From Patiria miniata (lineage: Eukaryota > Echinodermata > Asteroidea > Valvatida > Asterinidae), in contig NW_024037053.1 of NCBI RefSeq assembly GCF_015706575.1, positions 3,472,001-3,536,000 of the forward strand: a DNA stretch of 64,000 bases, written 5' to 3'. Position 1 is the stretch's first letter, and every line of letters starts with the position of its first letter. Of the stretch, positions 24,889 through 39,800 are shown one piece after another. The notes below the pieces were generated by a model. It searched no databases. It saw nothing but the letters and a program-made list of their open reading frames with translations, and was not told the DNA's origin. Made by a program: the position numbers and the translations under genes.

Positions 24889-27800
24889 ATGGCGGGAGAG
24901 GAACCCAGGGCCTCCCCTTCGGGCCCCGGGGGAGAGAGTGACGCTGGCACCGCCTCCGCCGCCGGTAACTGGACCCCAGACTCGGAGTCCGCGTCTTACT
25001 CCTACAGTTCTGCCGACTACGTCCAGGAGATCGACTGGACGACCATGGGGCCGGCCACCGGGGCGTACGCTCTGATCTTCCTGCTGGGGCTGACCGGGAA
25101 CGCCATGGTCATCTTCGCCGTCCATCGCTGCCGGCGGCTCCACACGGCCACCAGCCTTCTCCTGGCCAACCTGGCCCTGGCGGACCTTCTCTTGGTCCTG
25201 TTGCTGCTTCCCATCAAACTGGTGGTGGAGATTCTGGACCACTGGCCTTTGGGTGGAGCCGTGTGCCGAATCATGCCCTTCATCAGCGTCGTGTCCCCGA
25301 CATGTTCCATATACACCATGACGGCCATCGCACTAGAGAGGTAAGGGCACCGAGCACCTTTCATGTCATTACTGTATGGCTGTGTCCGAATTACTTGGCT
25401 ACGACTTCAAATTACACACGAGTCTACGGTAGTGGCTGCAGCCACTTCACATAGACCCGTGTGCAATTTCAAGCCGTAGCCAAGCAATTCAGACATGGCT
25501 TACCTTAGACGTAAGTGTGCTGTTTTGATGTTGGTATTATTTCTGCCGGTTGTTTGTTTTTGTTCATTATGTTGATTAATTACTGCGGCTTCCGCACCTA
25601 TATGATCCATGTTGTTGGTCGTTGATACTTGTGACCGATTCTCAGATAATTTTTGTTGTCTTGGAAGTAAAATTATTTCGCTATATTTCCGGCTAAGTCA
25701 AACGCACTCGCACCACGATCACCGAGCTCGGTCAACGGGACAGTCACGGCCGTCTTTCCGGTCAAGGAATCGGTCAGCTTGACACGGTCCGACAGCTGGC
25801 ATGTCCGCGTTCCACATGACCGACATCTTCGTCTCTACGTCTTCGCAATCTCCATTAGTCTCACTCTCCTTCTGACCGATCACGACCCCTCATCACGCCC
25901 GGGCACACGTGCCGATGCAATCACTACACGTTAAGTCGGACGTGAAAGAACGTCTCGTCATTACAAAGTAGCCAGCCGCGCCGATCTGGGCTTTTAAATA
26001 CATCGTGGAGAAGGTGGGTGGGTGGGGGGGGGGGGGAGGGAGGCGGCCGGGCGGCGGATGATATCTTTCCTTTCTGGGCCGCGTGACGATGACGGATCTA
26101 GAACAACTGCGACCCTTAATGATTTATGAGAACCAACCTAATCGACTTGTGGAGGCAACTTGACTCATAAATGATGCAGAATATAGCAGACAGAATACGA
26201 ATAAATTCCTTCCGGACGATATGCATGGTCAGTCTCAAAGTAAATAAAACAAAAAGGAATTGGAAACAATCAGTTTCTCTTCGGTTTTTTGTGTGTTGAA
26301 TGTGGAAACTTTTGGGCAATGGTGTTCATACTAGCCTCATCGTATACAATGGCGCCGGATTGTCTCAATTGTGGTTATTAATGGGATGTTTATGTACGGT
26401 TTTTTTGTTTCAAATGAATTTGCATCGAGTTTTCTGTAGGCCGATGATTTTCTGTCTGCTGGCCTGAATGCCGGGTCATATTTCACGTGATTGCGATTGC
26501 GAGACCAATATGACGTCAGGAATTATCCCCTGCGAAATTCGTCAGAGCTGGAATGGTTTCAATTTCACAGCGCGAACACCCGAACCTGCCTCGACGTCAC
26601 AAGTTCGCGTTTGCGTTCGCGCTCACACCGAGTAGACCATGGTCTATAATAATGTGAGCAGATTCGCTGATTAATTATGCAAGACAACCGCCTCTTGACC
26701 TCTAGATTTTGACAAAGGCTGTGGTCACGCGCTCTTAATGTTACGCGATACGCGCAAGTTTGTCTAGGTTTTATCGATCTATATGACCGGCCGTAATTGT
26801 TGTATTACAAAACAATGCATCCGAATTGACCAATCAGACAGTTAGTTCTGATTTGGGAATGAAATGACGTCACGATTTAGTAAAGCAGACTCCGATTGGC
26901 TGAGGCGCGGGATCGCATAAATCTGCATGCTTAGATATATCAGACGTTATACAGGAGACTGGGCTCCGTGGATAACGGGTGATACTCAGACTATGTATGA
27001 ACCGAATTTTATAGGCAAAAATTAACGAAAATTTCCCTTTCAAATTAGTGTGTATATGCATGGCCGCCGATGTTATTGAGTAACATGTGATTCAAGCATT
27101 CTTACGTGCTGAAAAAAAATCTACCAGCTTATAAACGACGGTAATTACAGTTGAACAAATACTCGTTAATATTAGCAAGGTGTGCAGAAAGTAGTTATCG
27201 TAGAGTGATAATCTCTGTTGAGCGGATGCGAAGCCGGTAGATGCTACGGGCTGGAAGAAGCGACCGCAGGACACTGAGTAAATGATTGACAGATGAAAGT
27301 ATCGACCTTTGTTTCATCAATGACTCCTCGAAAAAAAATGGAGAAAATTCTGAAAAATGAAAGCATTTTGTTTGCGTTGTGTAATAGGGTTTGTTTTAGG
27401 GGAATCCCAATTTTTGGATTGCGGTTGTGCAGATGAAACTGCGTACCAGTATGATTAAGAGCCTTTGAAAGGTGTGAAGTGTACACAACATAAACATTGG
27501 AATTTGTCATTTAACGAATTATGCGACAAAATGTTATCGGGTTCAGAGTGTGCATTTTCATTTTATTGTTCATTAACAATGAACGATAATCATTACACTT
27601 TGTGAACATAATGTGTCAAAACGAACCATCTCAAAAATAAGGAAGATATTTTAAAATGATAATTTATTTAATAATAATAATAATAATAACAACGGAGTCT
27701 TATATAGCGCACGTTTCTACCAACAATTAGGTACTCAAGGCGCTGGAAATAATGTCTATTATTATAGAAAGGTAAATAAAGTATATGAGAAATATGAGAC

Positions 27801-30800
27801 CCATTATGTTGCACCTTTTAAGGTGCTGCGGCGCATATTGCAGCCACTGCCAGAAACACCGGGGAAAACCTCTTCTCTTAGCGATAAGTGTCACTGGGTT
27901 TTTTAAACGTGCATTACACAACACACAGGACCTACGGCTTTACGCCCCATCCGAAGGACGAAGCAATAATGGTAAAGTGCCTTGCTCAAGAGCACAATCA
28001 CCATGTCCCCACGGTCAGGATTCGAACCCATGTACCACGGCACACGAATCGAACACCGTAACCATTGGACCACAGCACCCCAATTTGAAGTAAGAACCAG
28101 CTTCATTTGTTATATTTGACACTCCCGTTTGTTTTGATGTTCATCTTCAAACGGCTGCGATTTTGTTTTCGATGAGATCGGTCAGAACATTAATGATACG
28201 CACATGGTTGAAATGTAACTTGACACTCCGAACTGTGTCAAAACAGTGTCGTCAATAATGCACTATCCAGCTGATTTACGGTTCTGTGTTAGAAGGGAGG
28301 GTGTTAATGCGTGCCCAGGAAATAATTTAAAACGGGGGTCCTTCTGGGATAAAGCTGCCCCGTGTCGACATCGCGACCGATTTGGAATCCATCCGAACAA
28401 AACGGGGTCAAAGCAGACGTGACAAACGCGGTTACAAAATGACCCAGCGGCGCAGTCTCGACTATGCCGCCCGTGAATCCCCGAGCCGGGCTAGGCTCGA
28501 GACAGTTGCTGTTCACGGCATAGGTGTTATTGTGTCTGCCGTTGAGGGGAGGTAGGGAGAAACTGATGAGTGATTTGGGCTCTCCTCACAGTGTCAGGCG
28601 AAGGAGGATAGCAGGAGGAGGGAAATGGGATTAACGAGGTGTCAAAGCTAGGGTATCACCGGGTCGTGTCTTGAAGATGCTGACTCGACGATGTCTCAGT
28701 TGGCTGAGCTAAGCCGTGACAGTGTTTCCGAGAACTATAATTTCACTTCCGCCCGAGAATTGACAGACTAGCTGGTAATTTTGTGTCCGAGTTATTTTCG
28801 TCTTCGATCGCGCATGGAAACATTTTGTGCTGGTCCCAGAGGGCTGGCTTAGTGTCCTCTCTGCTCCGATATCACTGACTCTTTGATTGTCACTTGCTAA
28901 GATCGAGCTGGGTAATGCTGTTGTGTAGAATTACACCTTAAAGCCAGTAAATGGCTGTATCCTGCCTATATTGTGGAGCGGACAAGATGCACAAAAGACT
29001 TCTAATAATTACCCACTATGAATCCATAATTGAATATAAAGTATACTATGAGGCGCAATTTATGACTTTATTACGCCCTATATTTATTTGTTTCGTCCTA
29101 TATTTATTTGTTTCGTCCTATTTGTTTGGTCCTACATCTGTTGTTTTTCTTCTGTAGGCCTAATTATTTGTTTCCCAATAAGGTCATAAAGGGCGCCTCA
29201 TGGTTGAGAGCGCTCTGAGACAACCTTTACTATGCTTGCCTCGTGTAGTTGCATTTTATACGTAATTCATAAATACCTGAGACAGTTTACTCATTCCTAT
29301 TGGTCGAGAGCCCACCACGTGGGTGGTTTCAAATTCAAACCGCCAATAAAACACCGCTGCGTTCTGCGCCACATCGAGCAGTACGGTCCGGCAGCGCGCC
29401 AATCTCTTCATAAGGAATTTTGTTGTACTACTCGAACGATGCACACACCGTAAACACAGCTAGAGTGGTGTTTCACAAAATATGAAATAAAATTGTTGAA
29501 CAAAATCGTTGGAAATTTGTGAATTTTTGACTTATTTTGACTTTTTGACAGAAAGGTATTTATGAATGGGATTTTCAGCAGTAGCCATTATCCGCGTCAG
29601 GCCCCATATAGCCGGTTTTAAACGTGCTTGTTTGAAACCGGCCAAGCTCATATTAAATACCGATATGTGTATACGCGCGTGTGTGGGGGCGATCATGCAT
29701 GCATATACAAATTGATTTGGGGGGACATTTTTAGAGCAACTGGTGTAAAATATACAAACCTATTTTGATGTTTGAATGAGGTTATTGGAAAATTCCAATT
29801 TCACTCGCCACCTGTGGTTCGGCATATGCTGTTTTATGGTGAACGTAAAATCACTACAACTTTGCTCGTTATGGGTTCTGTTCAACTGTAAATTGGGGAA
29901 ATTTATCTCATCTGCATAGAGTTGTGTCTATGGTGTACACTGATGACGTCACACTGTACAAACAACTAGATTGATTTGACTAGACAACAGTCGAACTTGC
30001 ACCCAGCTGACGCCCTCAAGGGTCAGCTGGGTGTACGTTTGACCGATTTGTAGTCAAATTTAACTATAGAGTGTTTACAGAACATGCATCGTACAAAGGA
30101 AAAGTCCAAATGCCACGGGCTGTGTGTTATCAACGCCAGTTGTCGGCATCAACAGTTTAAATAACCGAAGAGATGATACACAGCACACCCCGCAGCAACC
30201 ATCCACACACATTTATCTTTTTTTTTTCCTTTCAGTTTTTCCTGCTCGACTACTCTCTAAAGCGATTCTTCATGTATACGGTATGCTCACGGTGCGCGAC
30301 CTGCTCGCCTTGTCGGGTTTATGGACCCCCAGGCTGTAAAGATGAACTTTCCGATCGATGTTCAATCACCGAAAACTAATGTCCTGTTCATTTCCCCAGG
30401 GGGAGAACCCTGGCCATATTTTCGTCGAGACCTGGGATCGTCATACAATGCCAGGATGAGACTTGATTTGCCATATGTGAGCGGGGGAGGAGAGGGGGTG
30501 GGGTGGGCATCGCTATCAGATAGATAACGGCCGTGATAGCTACATCGGCGAGTCCCTCGGGCATCGCTGGCTCGGACTAAATCGTCGACATGACACGTGT
30601 GGAATTTATATTTTCAGTCACATTTGCTTTCTCTCGGATCATGGCTATTTTGAACAGCCCAATTTCACGGTTCTAAAAAACCGATGAATTTTGAGCATAT
30701 GGTTACCATTCCGCAATTAAAAAACCAGGCGTACAAATCCCGGGCCGCGGTACACAGGCAGGCTCCTTAGTAACGGGATGTGCGCATGCCTGCAAGCCAA

Positions 30801-33800
30801 CATTCCATGTATTCCTGTGAAATATCTAAACCATTTTTTGCTTGGGTTTCAACAAAAGTAAGCACATCGTTACTTGACCCAGGGCTCTGGTAAGGATATT
30901 AGGCCCATGTCACTGTAATGGTTGCAGCACTAAGCATTTATGGGAAGAGTACGATCATAATCAATGCACAACACGTGCGCACGCAGAAGTGTTGACCTGG
31001 GTCACTTGTCGAACAAAAATCTATCCAATCAGAACTCAAATATATGTGACGTCAGAATAGCGGTGGGTACCAACGAACGAGATGTGCCGTGTTGCACATT
31101 AACGTCTTGCTAGTTTAACTTCTGGGTTACAAATAGGGAAATAAATATGTGCTTGGCCGGTTTTGAAAAGTAGGTCTTCGTTTTAAAACCGGCTAGGGGT
31201 GAGGGTAGTTAGCTCCGTCCAGGACCCTGGCAGGTTTTAAACAAAGGCCTGTTTAAAAAAAAGTCCAAACAAGTAAAAAATTTACAAGTTTCCAACGAAA
31301 CACCCCTCTATGGTACGTGACTCTCGCGCGTATAGTGCTAAGAATCTCCTTATATGGAAATTGGCGCGATGTGGCGCAGAACGCAGCGGTGTTTTACCGG
31401 CGGTTTAAAACCACCCACACGATGGGCTCTCAACCAATAGGAATTGGTAAATGGTCTCGGATATTTATGAACAATGCTTAACCGTTCTTTCTTAAAAGGA
31501 AGAGCTGCACTGTAGCAGAAAAATGGAAGTCTCTCGAAAAACCTTGCCTATCCATCGAGGCATTTTTTGGTTTTTAATCAAGTTTGCCCTTCTAGGCCTA
31601 TAAAGTTAAGGTTAATCACGGCCTTCATTTGCAGGTCGCGCAGCTAACGATCGTTACATGTCACCCTTGACTGCGTTAACGATCCCCACGACCCGTCAAT
31701 TCCCGGGGTGAGTGGACACAAAAAGAGATATTAATTCACATCGCTTTTCATGATTGAGTCAGCGCTATCCAGTCCAATTTGATTTCTGAAGTCTGAAGGT
31801 TTTAAAGGAACATATTCTTTTGGTTGGTAGCGGCAGGTGTTTTCGCAATTATACGAGCGCGACATGTTCCCTGCCCGAACATGAAATGATGCAGCCAGTT
31901 TCCAGCTTTTTTGAAGTATGGTCGAAGATCGAAGTTGGCACGGCGTGCTCAACTTGTTGCCGTGACGAGACTGTATTTCGTGCAGTGCGCATGCGCGGGT
32001 AGGCTTTCTACATTATATGGCCTTTTTCTTTGCAGACTCGGCTTCGTGTCTAGAATTTCCTGAGTATTGAATGTTAAAACCAGAAAAATATTCCTTAACT
32101 TTCCTTGGAGTAGGCTACATCATTATTTTTTCCCGAAAAGCTGGGTATTTTTTTAAACGCTTTCTCTATTTATAGCTGCCTTGCACTGCACTTTTATATA
32201 AAGCCCTTATTACCAGAAAGGCTTGAAGAAGTAAAAGAATGAATTAGAATCAAAGATCTTTTATAAGCACTTCACAAAATCGTACCGTGAACAAATTTGC
32301 TTCGCTTATCTTCCGCCTAAAACCAAAGCTCCAATAAGTTTGACAAAACACGAACATTGTTGTTGAGCATGTTCAATAAAGATCGTCTCGCCGATACGGG
32401 ATATCTGATTTTTTTTTCACGCGATGGGATCCTTTTTTCTAAATCCTCTTCAGGATATGCATAAGTCAAATCCAACGCCGGGAAAAAATAATGCCAGATA
32501 ATCCAATGGATATTGGTTAAAAGTCAAAGGGATTTGAAGGGCATGGTCAGACATTTCCGCACTTTGATGTTAAATGCGATAAAATAGTGTATTATTAAAG
32601 GGACCAGCAATGAATGTTATTGATGCAGTCCTTAGAATGCACCTTTGTGCCCATTTTACCTTATTTTCAGTTTTCGTGTTGCCATTTTCAAGGGCATTTT
32701 GGTGCTTTTTTTGTTTTAAAAAAAGCGAGTTTTCCATATTTCTGAGCAAAATGTGTGATATTGTTTTAGGCAGAAAACTCAATGCTCATGGACCCTTTAA
32801 ACGCTCACGTTTTATAAGCAGCGTGGATTTGTTTTGCATCTTAAAAGAATGGTCGTTGAATTATGAAAAAATACCAACTACTTAGCATTTAAAGGATTTT
32901 GCATAATACATATAAGCCTACATATGCATTATATCAAAATAAAAAAAACTAAAGGTGATTAACTCGATCCCTGTTTATTCTCGAGCGAGGAGAACTTGTG
33001 TCCATAAGATCCAGCTGTGGAAAATGAGAGAGGCAAACAGTGGCGGCAGTTGGGCATTCCGAAATTCAAGAGATGGAATCTGTAAGTCCCATTGGGAGTA
33101 GCCAGTTTACCGTCAGCTTCCCTGCAGATGAAGGGCAAATAAACACGCTTTGCCCGCGGAGGCAAATCCGAGAGACCGGCATGGGCATCTTGCTCGAGTC
33201 GGGTCGTGCAGTCGGAGTAGAACTCGCATCGTGTTCCACCCCTGTGACCCGATGTAAATATAGGGTGAAATTTGGACTCTTATGAAATACGGACTACTTG
33301 GTTGTATTGCGCATGTCTAAATGATGAGATAATTAGGAGAAAGACAGGTCACGTGTGAGAGTTCAGGTCCATATAAGGTAAAAGAGACCCGTTCATGGTA
33401 GTCTGAATTCCATTTGACCGTTGGTTCGAATTAATCCACCCCCAAGCTGTGGATCGGGTTTTCAGTCCCCACCTGACACTGTGATTTTGCTGCTTTCAGG
33501 AGTTTTCCTCCCTCTGCTAAAACTGAACACAATTCCGGATCGTCTTCTTTCTTTACATTTCTGCAGACACTTGAACAATGAAAGTGCACTTGGGTTTCGT
33601 ACCAGAAATATGTACCCAAGAATAATTGACAAATTTAAGTATTATCTAACAATATATATAGGAAACACTATAGTACGTCATTTTACATTGGGGAGACTTT
33701 GGTCATTATGATAAAATGTTGGTGTCTCCCTCAGACCCAAGTCAGACTTGTATGACTCGGACTCGGACCTGAGTCCGAATCGAGTCCCATACACCTCAAC

Positions 33801-36800
33801 TCGGACTCGGACTCGAATCACGATGACAAATAACTCGGACTCGGACGCAACCCTGCGGACTTTGACTCAACATGCGTGACTCGGGACTCGACCAAAAAAT
33901 ACCACATTTTCGGTAATTTTATATAATAATCACTGTAAGACTTACCGTTCCTCCTCAGCAAGCGAAGGACCCCGGAAGATCAATTACTGATGCCGATCCG
34001 GCCTAGACTACCATCTCCGAACTTTCCAGATCCTTTAGTTGAGGAGTCCACAATTCTGTTTGGAATTTTATAGTTCTATTTTGCTTTGTCCACACGACTG
34101 ATTTTTGGAAAGACCGTAAAATTCTGCGCTCGAGATGATGGCTTCCTCGAATCCAAAGAGCGACCAGTCCACGGTTGCCTAACTCGACAGCTGATCAGGA
34201 CGATATGGCTCGCTTCTTGTGCTCATACCCTCCCCGCATCTTTGAGTGGTGAAATATCCCTCGCAGCTTGAGCCCGGGGGAACCCCTCCCGCGAGACACA
34301 CGGGAGCGCACTTAATTGGGGCCCCTCCGAACGGCCGTTCACCGACTCTCACAGATTGGGGTTTGGATTTCACACGGAATCGATTATGTAGTTTGCGTGA
34401 AATGGCCGGGTGCGTTTAAAACAAAAGTGGTGAAAGCCAATAAAAACTACAAGCAGCGATCGAAAGACTCCCGTGAGATCGTTGAATGCGCCCGGTTTGG
34501 TCGAGAAAAGTTGAGTCGCGAGAGGGCGCAGTGTTGTTCGGATTGGTGTAAACACTGCAATTAAAAAAAAAATCATGTTAAAGGGATCGTAGAGTTCATG
34601 ATATGCGCACAATTGTTGAGCAGATATCCATTGAATTGACGAGACATCACATTGTTTTGTCATTGATTGCAATACTATTTTTCACTGCCATTTCCTGACA
34701 ACAGAGGGCGCTGTTAGGCTTGCGGTCATTTCGTTTAACAATCAGCGATTTCTGTACATGAATCATTTGAAGCTCTCTTTCAACGTTTGTGCAAAAACGG
34801 CGTACCGATTGACTGTCATGTATTAAATCAACAGGGGAAAAATCTGGCGATCTGCGATGCTGAAAATGATGTACTTAACAAGTTGCTCTGATGACATCAC
34901 TATTTTGCTCATGAATATGTAAATTCATTAGCATAAAGCTCAAAAAGTCAGAGAAGCATTGGTAACAATGACAATGCGATGAATGAACACCAAAGTAACA
35001 TGTAATTGGACAGAAAGATACATTTTTATGGATTCTTATGAATTTATATTGCACTGGCCGGTTGCACCCTCTGAATATTGGCCTCCGAGGGTTAACGGTG
35101 TTTTGGACAAGATTTGAAAGATTTCTCATGCATAGAGACACACCAGTGCAGACGCCGAAGGGTACACGGCGTGCCACAGAATTTGACAGGACAGAGATTT
35201 CTTTCAATCTGAATGAAATCTCTTATGGTTTCGCGGCGAGTTGGCATGTTTCGAACACGCAGGCGAGGCCCACGGGGATCGCTGGTTAGCATTGACAGAG
35301 TGCTGTCTGTACTGACATTTCAGGCGATGAAAGTCAGTGGATGTTCGATGCACGTGACCGTGCGTCCCACAAAAGGAAAGTTGCTATGTTAGTAACTTTT
35401 GTAGGCCTACTATTTTTTTAGGAGTGCAATATTACAAAACATAAATTTGGCAGACTGCAGTTAGCTAAATTAAAAAAAAAAAGCATATTAAGATTGTGTG
35501 TGTGTGTGATGATACCTGAGCTATTCAAATGACTGAATCGATTGCTTTCAGGCGTGGTTTGTTATGTAAATCCTGTAGTTAAAACCCTAACTGCCCTGAA
35601 TCCTTCAAAATCCTCTTTGACAAAGTGGAGGAATTTGGAGGATTGAGGCTACATGGCAAAAGCGTGTTAGATTCCGTAGGATGCACTTTGTCAAGGTCTT
35701 GAGTCGGACCTTGTGTTGTTTTTGCTCAGCCATGCATAACTATGGGCCTGGATTAAGCTTGAAATCCTCCGTACTGCTCCGTGATGTCAGTGGCCAAGCC
35801 TCAACATATTGACAGTCACTGCCACAGGATTTTGCAGGATTCAGGCAGTGGTCACCCCTCCATACACGGACCATATTCAAGAAATTATGGAGGATTTTGC
35901 AGGATTCAGGCAGTGGTCACCCCTCCACGGACCATTCAAGACACAATGGAGGAATTTGCAGGATTGAGGCTACATATGATATTTTCCATGAGGCCAATTG
36001 GAGGAGTTTGCAGTTGTTGAACCTGTTGAACAAAAACACACATGCACCTACCTCCAACAGGCAGTGCAAACGATCTAGTGTGACAAGGGCATTCAGTTGT
36101 CGTCCATCCCCTGTTATACCAGCGACCTCAATTTGGAATTTGACTTGTGAATGACTTAAAATCCAATTCATTATTAAATCCAGGAACTGCTTTTTCTCAC
36201 TGCATTCTTTTTTGGTCTTCAGACACGTCTCGGTCATGAGTCGAGTCCCAATTCTGGTGCATGGCCTTGCAAGATATCTCAGATCTTAGCCCCGAGTTAT
36301 TTTTCACCGTGTCTCGGGCGTTTTATCTGAACCCCTGTCCTTCAAATTCTCTAAATGGTACATTACCCATTCCAAACAGGTAGTTTTTGAGCGATTTTGA
36401 TGCACACCCTTACGAAAAAAAAAATATGAGCGACTGTGTGAACATCCATATTCATCTGGTCGGGCCGCCATAAGAATTCACTTGATACCATGTTCTGCGT
36501 GATGGCGTATCTATAATCCGCAGTCCCTAAAGCATCTTATTGGTATTCTACAAATATCCTTAGATCTCTGAATAATGCTATCTGACTATTGGAATTCCCT
36601 TTTTTCCCCACATTAAATGGGACGGCATCAACATCGGGATTACGGGTCCATTCTCGCCTAATCTCGTGCATACATCCGCCTTCAGATCAGCCCAGACGGA
36701 CAAGGCCTGACCAAAAAAAAGTTGGGTCCAAAAACCTCTCGCCATCGCCCAAGGGTAACTCCGGGGGAATAAGCTATAGGAATTAATTTGCAAATTCATG

Positions 36801-39800
36801 AGTTGAGTTTGTGACGAATTTTAATATGCATGGACGAGGCATTTTGTTTTTACCGCGGACGTGAGAATGCCATAGTTGACTTGACGCTGTACTGTTGGTC
36901 GCGCGTGCACTTTGTTGCCTGCTGACTGCCGTTTTGGTCGAGCATAGCGACACCATTCTGGAAACTATGGGTTCAGTTTTGGTTTATAGCTGTTTCATTT
37001 CCGATGAAGCTATAGACAGTTGGCACAGCAGCCATCTTTGAGGTGTGTGCTGTTGTTCAACAGGGATAAGCATAAGTAGGCCTCTTGTTCATTGAAGGGG
37101 AGTCCGGTTGGCGTAGCGTTACTTTCCTCGCCTTCCACCGCTGTGGTCAAGGTTCGATTCCAGCCCCGGGTCCACATGTGGATTGGGTTTTCAGCCCTAC
37201 CTGATTCGGTGGGTTTTCCTTAGAATATTCTTCTGGAGGTTTTCTCCTACCGCTAAAACTGCAACTGTCTCCTCTCCACAAGTTTCTTCAGGCTTGCTAG
37301 CTACAGTACCTGCGCTTTTGAGGAATCCCTGGTTTCATTAAAAAAAATCTAATTAATGTAAACAAAACAAACCTTCAAGATAGCTGCTGGACACAAGCGA
37401 TCTATCTTCGATGAGGCTTCTCCAAAGTAGACAAAACATGCAGCCAGTATTTCTTAGTTCAATGTGTTTTATTTCTCCATGAATCAACTAAGTTTTGGCA
37501 CTGCTCAAAGCTCAGAAGTCACCCACTACAACGGCCTGAGGCTACATGTATATAGCTATAAAGGAAGAGGACCACCTGTTTCCAGGCTTCAAAACTTGGC
37601 CTAATGACAGGATGATTGATGGCCTTGTGATAACAGCAGCTACACTTCACAAGCCTTTTGGTTGGAGCTGGACAATACACATCCTATATGGGAGTTGGCC
37701 TGGGTCTGGTATTTGCCTCCAAAATTCTGGGTCAAAAGTTCAACCAGGGTTAAAGGGGCACTCAAGATGCTTTTTAGCTATGTCTCAATTGGGACCTGCT
37801 GGATAACTCTACATTAAGAAAAAAAATATTTTGGTTCACTTGGTGGAACATTAAAGGCTGACGAATTAGGCTCCTAAGCCAGAGCCGAATCCGAAATCTG
37901 CAACCGAAGCCGAAATTTGAAGAAAGTTTTCCCCACGGTATCTGGCAAAACTTTAATAGGGTATCAAATTGTCAGGCGAACCTGACGCAGACATTTCCCT
38001 CGAAATAGCTCGCACCAGCAGGCTTGTTGTTGCACGCAGCACGGGGAGAATAAACGCGCAGAAGATAACAAAGTTGCTGAATTGTCCCCCAAGGAGCAAT
38101 TTCACATAACCTTGCCGTACGTAACTCAATCAAAACAAATTGCAAGTGTATAGCTCCCGAAATGTCTTGGTAATTTTTTTGTTTCTTCGGTATATTGGAG
38201 ATTTCGCGAATATCCGGCATTGCACGCCTGGGTTGGTCCGCGTAATGCTCTCCCAATCGCCAAGGACACTTGAAAGTCTTGTGTAGCTGATTTTTTTAGC
38301 GCTAGTTTTACACTGCAGAAAAAAAAAGTGACTTTGAAATTAAAGGTCAAAACGGAATGGGTTTTTTGAAAGATTTCCGAATTTCAAGGACAAAAGTACT
38401 GGATTTGTTTTCACCGAATTGAAAAAAAAAGTCCATCAAATTTTGTTGATAATAATATTCTATTGCAAAGAAAATTATAATGTCATTGAAATAATATTTT
38501 ATTTGCATCAGACGCAGTCAAAATAAATATTCATCGAAATTATGCAAAATTACAAACATTCAACCTGAAAAAAATCAGACTTGTTTCCGATGAAAAACTC
38601 AAACTCAAAAGGAGTCGAGTAATTATTTCTCCCTATATTAATGTTTCATAGAATTTTAAGCAGACTTTACAGTTTTCCGAAATATTCGAATCAGCTTCGG
38701 TGAAACATAAACATATCTTTAAAAACACTTAAGGAAATTTTGTCTAGAACAAATAAATATATTAATTTCGAGACTTTTCCGTCAGATAAAAATATAATAT
38801 AATTAAAAAGTCAGATTTTTGTCAGTATTCTTTGAGAAATAAATGGGTCGTTATAGTCTTTTGCAGAGTTTCATCAAGTATTTTATTTTAGGTATGGATA
38901 TTGCCTCCTACATTTTAACACGCCGTAAGCGAAAGAAAAGAAGCAGATGAACATCGTCCCGTCTCCTAGAGCAGACGGGCTGGCATGTTCCCGGATAACT
39001 CGGGATGAGACAAAATTACAGCGGAAAAAAGAGACAGTGAAATCGGAGATGATTTTTAATGAGATATCGGGGCGCGTGTGCTGAGATGGCCTGTGGTCAT
39101 TCGAAGTGAAATCATTCATTAACGGAGTAGCGGGAATCTAATTTTTGAAGAGGGCGAAGCAGCGGTCAGTTTTAACTCAGACATCGTAGTTTTAAAGTGC
39201 GCGTTCGTTTTCGAGTATACACGCTTGTTTGTGCGTGAATTGTTTTCGTTTTTGCTGAAAGAGCTCGCACCTTGCGATCCGTGGACAGAACTTTAAAACG
39301 GTGGTTGTGTTTGAAACTCCGTAGCTTAAAAATTACATGAGTGATTTGAATGAGTTGTGTACTAAAAGAAAGCTTATGAATTGGGCTTCTATATCCTAGG
39401 TTTTGAAAGTGCTACATGCAGAACTGTATTACAAAAATGGTCCTGTCATTTGGGTTTCCTTTTGGTTTTATTCACCCTGTAGTTGTGTCAAATACAAGCC
39501 AATGCCCGAAGATGGCCCTGCACATGTGATCGAAACGTCGATTAGGTACTTATGCAAGCTTTTGCGGCAAGGCCTTGTAAACCGGTTGTTCGTCCAAAAA
39601 ATCTCTACGGGAGGACATAATATGTTATCGGAATGTAACGATATAGGCCTACTATTAAAGAATGTGCAATTTGAGAGAGAACTACAGTGCAATGCGCTTA
39701 ATCAAGCTTTAGGATGAATGTACGGTTAATGCTTTTGTCATTTTCTTTTGACAGCTTTTTAACACATTCATTTCGAATGTAATATGTTCGGAGAAGATGT

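Noticed and set aside
24676..25242. Minus-strand open frame of 188 codons
   Set aside because: It lies antisense to GPCR exon 1, and its length follows from the high GC of that exon. It has no domain of its own.
39403..39717. 104-codon open frame as a possible exon
   Set aside because: It contains phrases typical of non-LTR retrotransposon tails and has no convincing splice borders in GPCR intron 1.
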